From Labia minor (lineage: Eukaryota; Arthropoda; Insecta; Dermaptera; Spongiphoridae), in assembly GCA_963082975.1 (NCBI GenBank), contig OY720344.1, positions 67,670,546-67,734,545 of the forward strand: a stretch of 64,000 bases of DNA. The letters are read 5' to 3'. The position numbers were made by a program, and so were the translations under genes. Positions 58,765-64,000 of this stretch are shown in pieces. The notes under the pieces are model-generated. The model had not been told where the DNA came from and searched no databases. It was given only the letters and a program-made list of their open reading frames with translations. Numbering within the stretch: position 1 is the stretch's first letter; each line of letters opens with the position of its first letter.

Positions 58765-59430
58765 ACATTTTTTAATATAAGTACGTATAAAAATCTTTTT
58801 TTTTTGTAAGCTGATTTATTCGTAAAGTTTATCCATTACTTGAATAACCACAACACCTAAGAGAACTTTTTTTCAGGAACATAAAATCAAAATTTACTAT
58901 CCTTACCAGAAATAAAATACAGTCAAATATAGTTAAAAGTTTGAAAGTATGTAAAATCACATTTTACAATCCGTACGTGCCATAGTTATTTTAAGCATTA
59001 GTGAAATTACTTGTAATCGAATAATAATATTCTAAAATACTAAATAAATATTAGTTTAATTTTATTAAAACTTAATTAAAAATCTGATCCATTCATCACA
59101 CTGATTTCACTTAAGTTTGGAGCGTTAAACTAACCCTCACTATATAAATGTAAGTGAAATAAAATTAAAATTATATAATTAGAGTGCAAACAAAGTTACA
59201 TTTTTTGTATACCAATACTAGTATTAATATTAGTTGATATTGAAGCATATTCGAAAAAAGGGCATATAAGTTCATAAAGTTCTCATAAGCTTAATTTCAG
59301 ATATGAAAGGAGAATATCAATTTCATCTTCTAAATCTAATATCATAAATTTTTGAAATTTAAAATTTTATAGTATAATATATAAAAATAAGAAAATGAAA
59401 ATATATTAGATTGATTATTATTTATTTTTT
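58491..59430. other. AT-rich stretch, no gene seen
   Basis: Contains a (TA)n tract at about 58715-58760. Nothing else is recognised. Confidence 0.6.
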
Positions 59431-59431
59431 G

Positions 59432-59544
59432 TTACTATCTCGCCAGAGATAGTATTGCGATCACGAAAATTTTCGATGTTGAGATTTTGATGTTTTTATA
59501 CGTTTTGAAGGTTCCTGAATCATTTTCACTAAGGTTGAGAAAAA

Positions 59545-59582
<38 letters not shown>

Positions 59583-60074
59583 TATGTGTGTATGTGTGTA
59601 TGTGTGTATGTAGGCAAGATTACGCAAAAACGGTTTGAGCTAGAATGATGAAATTTGGTACATGGACATTATTCAAAATTCATAGTTTTCTATCAACTTT
59701 TGAGAAATGTAGCTCAACCGGAAGAGGGTCATTACCTAAAACGTTTTGATTTTTTTTCCTCTAAAGTGACAGTAAAAATAAAGATATATGTTTGATAATT
59801 TTTCACATGATTAATAATTGTATAAAACTGCTATATATAGAATTTCAGCTTGATTGATTTGCTGAAATTACCAGAATTAATTTTTTAACACTACAAATCT
59901 CACGCGCCAACACGTGACGTGGTGCCATCAACAAAAAGCCAAACATGCGCAGGTTTAATATTTATTATTTATTATTTATAATTTATAATTAATTAAATTT
60001 AATTTAAATATAATATATTATGTTATTTAATCCAATTCAAATTGCGAGATAGTCGAGTGGAGACACTCCAGCTA
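59432..60074 (-). mobile_element. family B element, complete inverted copy (B2)
   Basis: Very similar to B1 throughout, in reverse: 3' hairpin at 59434-59453, a TG/TATG microsatellite at about 59549-59611, the core, and the 5' hairpin end TCGAGTGGAGACACTCCAGC. The high similarity to B1 suggests recent spread. The microsatellite is longer than in B1. Confidence 0.9.
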
Positions 60075-60266
60075 ATTTTTTATTTTGCTTTATTTTTGAG
60101 TTGATCAGATAAAAGAAAATTTTCATTTGAATACAAAAACAAACTAAATTCGTATAAAGAGGTGGAAAAGTTTTCGAGTAAATGATCCAATCTTCATCTT
60201 CCGTGTTTGAGAGACAGCCCCTTGCACTTTCGGGGCCAAGGACAGGCCTCAGTGCCGATTGAATTC

Positions 60267-60440
60267 TCAGATAAGTAGAGGATTGAACTGTGGTCTCTTG
60301 GAACTTGATGGATGTCCGGGATCGTACTTGTCCCCACTCCCCTCTGTTCCTGTTTCCTCTGATTTCCGGCCGTCGGATACCAGCAAGGGTATCGGATCAA
60401 TTTCGTCCAGAATGACTGCTGTCCTAAGGGCTTCCGAGGT
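60267..60440 (-). CDS. candidate host exon or C-terminus
   Basis: A GC-rich patch. On the minus strand it reads SEALRTAVILDEIDPIPLLV, then SDGRKSEETGTEGSGDKYDP, then GHPSSSKRPQFNPLLI and a TGA. The acidic, Ser/Gly-rich composition resembles a protein tail. There is no ATG, and the possible acceptors (GGAAG, CCTTAG) have poor pyrimidine tracts. Open frames also exist in the other minus frame and on the plus strand. I do not recognise it. Confidence 0.3.
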   Translation of the reverse strand, partial: TSEALRTAVILDEIDPIPLLVSDGRKSEETGTEGSGDKYDPGHPSSSKRPQFNPLLI

Positions 60441-60639
60441 TCACATTTTATTCACTCACTCTCATTTTCTTTATCTAAAAATAATACTTTTAGATATATA
60501 TATAAATAAGAAAGATAATGTTTATTAATAATATTAATATTAATCTATTATATGAAAAATATTTTACTAATTCATTAATTTATAATATTCATTAAAATCA
60601 ATCTTTAAAAGATTATAATTTATCGTTTTCGCATTTAAA

Positions 60640-60680
60640 CAGAGAGCTCTGCCCCCTGTACCCCCAAAGTACCAAAGTAG
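60640..60680 (-). other. Helitron-like GC motif, degenerate
   Basis: On the minus strand it reads GGGGGTACAGGGGGCAGAGC, very close to the subterminal motif of the Helitrons at 9790-9815 and 45320-45345, but the CTAG end and final hairpin are not there. Probably a diverged or truncated relative. Confidence 0.45.
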
Positions 60681-60920
60681 TGCATATTATATTGCTGAAA
60701 ATATTTGGACCAGAATATTAAAACCATTATTTTATTTTCGTTTTCTTATTTATTAATAATTTAATGTACTGTATTTTATAATGTAATTATCATTGATTCA
60801 ACAAATCACCCATTTTTTACGGGATTCCTAAACATGAGATTGACATGTGTTCCAAAGTTGGTCGCAATCGAATAGATAAACATACAAATAGACAAATAAA
60901 TATCTTCTTTGATTTATATA

Positions 60921-61476
60921 TATGTCGTATGCAAATGTCAATTTTAGGAAAATAGCATTTGACCTAACCAAATAGCTTCAACTATTATTTTATTTCAATT
61001 TTTCTAGGTAAATAGCATTTGCCTAGACAAAAGCCATTTGGCTAAATCTTTATTGGGCAAATGCTCTCACAGTGCAATCTCAATAAACAAGTATATTTTG
61101 TTCGTTGTTTTTAAATAAATATGTTGGTGAATTGGGCCAATGAAAGCATGTGACGTGCTAACGTAAGTAATTAAGATTCATGTTGAATCCATTTAATTTT
61201 AAGGATAGTTTATTATAAACAAAATATATTTAACAATATAGCCAAAAAATTTGAGAATAAGTAATATTTTTTTCCCAAAGAAGAGACGAATACACTGATC
61301 GGGTGTCTTGTTTATCTGTCATCGTTCCACTAAATGTCCGATATTTTCTGAGCTATTTTCATAATCAAATTGAAATGAAATAATAGTTAAAACTATTTTC
61401 CCAACAAAGATTTAGCCAAATCACTTTTGTCTAGGCAAATGCTATTTTCCTAAAATTGTCATTTGCCTTCGACATA
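60921..61476. mobile_element. palindromic MITE, 556 bp, TA target
   Basis: Ends TATGTCG and CGACATA are flanked by TA. The arms of about 140 bases are rearranged inverted copies that share GCAAATG, CAATTTTAGGAAAATAGC, CATTTGCCTAGACAAAAG and TTTGGCTAAATCTTT. Within each arm CAAATG and CATTTG form a smaller hairpin. The TA duplication suggests a Tc1/mariner partner; no coding capacity. Confidence 0.7.
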
Positions 61477-61479
61477 TAA

Positions 61480-62524
61480 TATTATAAATATAATCTCAAT
61501 ATAATTCCGACTATAACATTTCTCCAACGGCCCCTATACTGAGTTTGCATCTATATTCTCCTCATTCCCTTATATTTCCATTTATTCTCTACGATGTCAA
61601 TTAATTTTTGGTCTATATTCCTATCAAATATGTCCTGATTATTCTCATTCTCTTATGTTATGATAATTAATAATAAATACTTTTATTTGCGTTTTATAAG
61701 GGGAATCTTCAAAATGGAGCAGACAAAATATTTTAAAGAGCTCTCTTTAATGTTCTCCCCAGCGCAAAAAATCATAACTGAAAAACAAAATTCAATTTTC
61801 ATTAAATTAAAATCTAAAATTTTTCTGGGAATTTTATCTTCTATAATTTCTAAATAAAATAATTTGATTTTCTGCTCTTTTTGATAGATAAAATTTGAAG
61901 GTGAACATTTTATGAGAAGCACTAATACCCTATCCCTGTTTATTCAGATTTGTCGATATACGGGACAGTTCTATTAAATAAGATATCATAATAATGTGTT
62001 ATCAACACAGGCATGTGTTATTATATATAGGCATCATACACTTTCATTTGGAAAAGAATAATTATACCTAATTTTCATTATCTGTGGAGCTGAGATTCAA
62101 TCTTGATTAGTCATTATTTCCCTATTATATATTATTTTTGTAGTAAAATAATACTTCTGATGGCTTTTTATTTATTGTATTAATGATGATTAATTTCAGG
62201 AAAGTGAAATTTAGTAAAGTGGAAATATCTACTGCTATTAATCGTAGGTATATACACACATTCTTAAATATCATTCATATGTAGTTTCATTGATTTAGCC
62301 ATTGTCACTTATTTTATTGTAATCATGAAATAAAGGAATAGAAAACCAAACTATTTTTAAAGTGATATATACAGATCTAATAGCTATTTATTTAGATCCT
62401 TAAACTTTGTGACCTTTTAAACCTTGTAAACTTACACCGGAAACATTATTTTGCTTCATCAGAAAACATTTAATTAATTTTTAATGAGTTCTTTTTGTAT
62501 TATACTATTAGAATATACCTATGT

Positions 62525-62565
<41 letters not shown>

Positions 62566-63535
62566 TATTTGTTTTTAACAAAACTAAGCAAACGAAAAAA
62601 AAAATATTATCGAAAAAAATTTCAATTATTTTTCAATTAGGCCATTGAAAAAAAAATTTTAAATATTGAAATTTTACTTAATTATTTGTTATGGTTATTA
62701 ATTCGAATTGAATCATTAATTCTAGTCGTTATTATATAAATCTAAACAAAATGAAATTAGTTACATATTAAGCTTCTTTTAAAGTAAATTATAATAAATA
62801 GGGCCGATTTACTAATTATATATAAAATATGAATGATGATGATGATGATGATTGATGAAAATCAATTATACATATTATAATATATTTAAATTTTCTATAT
62901 TACTCTCATGTAGTATTTATTAGATTTCAATGATTATACAGATAAATGATTGAGATAATATTATAAATAGATTAAATAAAGGATGGACTTTTTGGTTATA
63001 TCAAATATTTAATGTCATATTAAACTTGAGATGATCATTTTATTGTCAATATATATATATATGTTTATGGTATATATTCATTAATTAACAAATGTAATTT
63101 TAAATTTAAAAGGTATTTTATTTAGAATTGTTTTGTATTAATAATATGAGATATATATAAATGAGAATTGACGTCATGTCATCAGACTAGTATGTAAATT
63201 TTAATAATTGTACTTTTTTACTTTATATATAATATATATTATATATATTATTATTATTATATTATATTTATTATATATATATTATATAATAAAATTATAT
63301 AGAGATTTCCGGGAAACTCAAGTGCTTTTTTAATTGTTTTGATTAATATAATAACAATAATATATTGTATATATATATTCCTATATTTCATTCTTTTAAT
63401 CTAGTTTCTTCTTGTTTAAAATTGTTTATAAATTAGTTCATATTAATATATTTATCGATAATTTTTATTTTTCAATATTATATATTAATATAAACAATTA
63501 TATTATTAAATTATATATATTTTATTTATCATAAA
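61480..63535. other. AT-rich stretch, no gene seen
   Basis: Contains a (TA)n tract at about 62525-62560 and (GAT)n at 62836-62853. No supported gene. Confidence 0.6.
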
Positions 63536-63537
63536 AT

Positions 63538-63571
63538 AAACAATACCCCCCTTACTATCGTCGGTCGGTAA
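63538..63571 (+). mobile_element. family A element, 3' terminal fragment (A7)
   Basis: Only the last 34 bases: CAATACCCCCCTTACTATCG then TCGGTCGGTAA. Everything 5' is missing. Confidence 0.8.
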
Positions 63572-63684
63572 TAATATATAACTATAATTATTAAAGAAAA
63601 ATATTTAATTAAATACTAACTTATTTGATTTTTATTTAAATATTTAAATTATTATTTAAATTATATATTTATATATATATACAC

Positions 63685-63962
63685 AGGCAACACCTCAAAG
63701 ATTAGCGCAACAAACAAATGTCAATATTAAACATGAATTTATCGACAAAAAAGATCGTTTTTTTAATTTTTTAATATCCACGACCAGAACAACATCAAAA
63801 CAAAAATTCGAGAAAACTCCGCTCAAGGAAGATTACTAAAAAATGATCATTAGGTATATGAAAAATATTATTTTCAAAGAACTATTTAATTAATTGCTGC
63901 AAACCACGATTAATTCATTTTAAAGTGAAATTGCAAACACCGTTTGCAACGGGTTCAACTAG
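63685..63962 (+). mobile_element. third Helitron, 3' terminus (unrelated interior)
   Basis: A perfect 6-bp hairpin GCAAAC-ACC-GTTTGC (63933-63947) is followed after 11 bases by CTAG (63959-63962) and a host T. This is the standard Helitron 3' end. The interior does not match the other two Helitrons. The 5' end was not identified; the start given is where less AT-rich sequence begins, so the length is uncertain. Confidence 0.65.
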
Positions 63963-64000
63963 TATATATATAAAGTTATATATTATGGGAGAACTATTGA

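Noticed and set aside
59435..59617. Thr-His repeat peptide on the minus strand
   Set aside because: It is a translation of the CA/CATA microsatellite in family B copy B2.

Overview
The window is very AT-rich, repeat-dense animal DNA, most likely from an arthropod. I infer a crustacean such as a sea louse (copepod), because the decayed mariner transposase peptide near 16.6 kb resembles copepod copies I remember; this is recollection, not a search. Only one large intact open reading frame is present, and it belongs to a retrotransposon. No complete host gene can be supported. A few short GC-richer patches (0.45, 3.2-3.4, 13.3-13.5, 27.6-28.0, 41.0 and 60.3-60.4 kb) could be host exons or a promoter, and are listed with low confidence. 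The long stretches between are AT-rich, with microsatellites and nothing else I can name.

Transposable-element layout. 3.7-4.2 kb: fragments of a rolling-circle-like family (B) and of a LINE tail. 8.2-10.4 kb: a four-level nest, namely a family A element split by a 1,539-bp Helitron, which carries a LINE tail, which is itself split by a 153-bp hAT-type MITE. 16.0-17.8 kb: a three-level nest of family B, a dead mariner and a 372-bp hAT-type MITE. 19.2-20.7, 35.2-36.6 and 37.3-37.5 kb: family D, with tandem 5' modules and a tRNA-like pol III promoter. 21.1-22.0 kb: the longest piece of the LINE, with a YADD codon box. 22.9-25.1 and 26.6-27.3 kb: families B and A, partly head to tail and partly inverted. 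29.3-29.8 and 32.4-32.6 kb: a repeat with and without a Harbinger-like MITE. 45.3-46.1 kb: a second Helitron terminus with the same LINE cargo. 47.1-48.8 kb: a rearranged family A copy and a 1-kb foldback. 50.2-54.9 kb: an apparently full-length R4/Dong-type non-LTR retrotransposon, on the minus strand, lying in an ATT/AAT microsatellite. 58.1-61.5 kb: a short A copy, a B copy and a palindromic MITE. 63.9 kb: a third Helitron 3' terminus.

The main result is that several insertions can be proved within the window, because the target repeat is also present empty or because exact target duplications are visible. Families A and B have the build of non-autonomous Helentron-type (HINE/DINE-like) elements: a 5' hairpin, a short inverted repeat that is internal at the 5' end and terminal at the 3' end, and a microsatellite after a conserved core. 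Family D shares only the core-plus-microsatellite part. Family A also carries two perfect CRE sites (TGACGTCA) exactly 20 bp apart in nearly every copy, and seems to have acquired a second 3' terminus.
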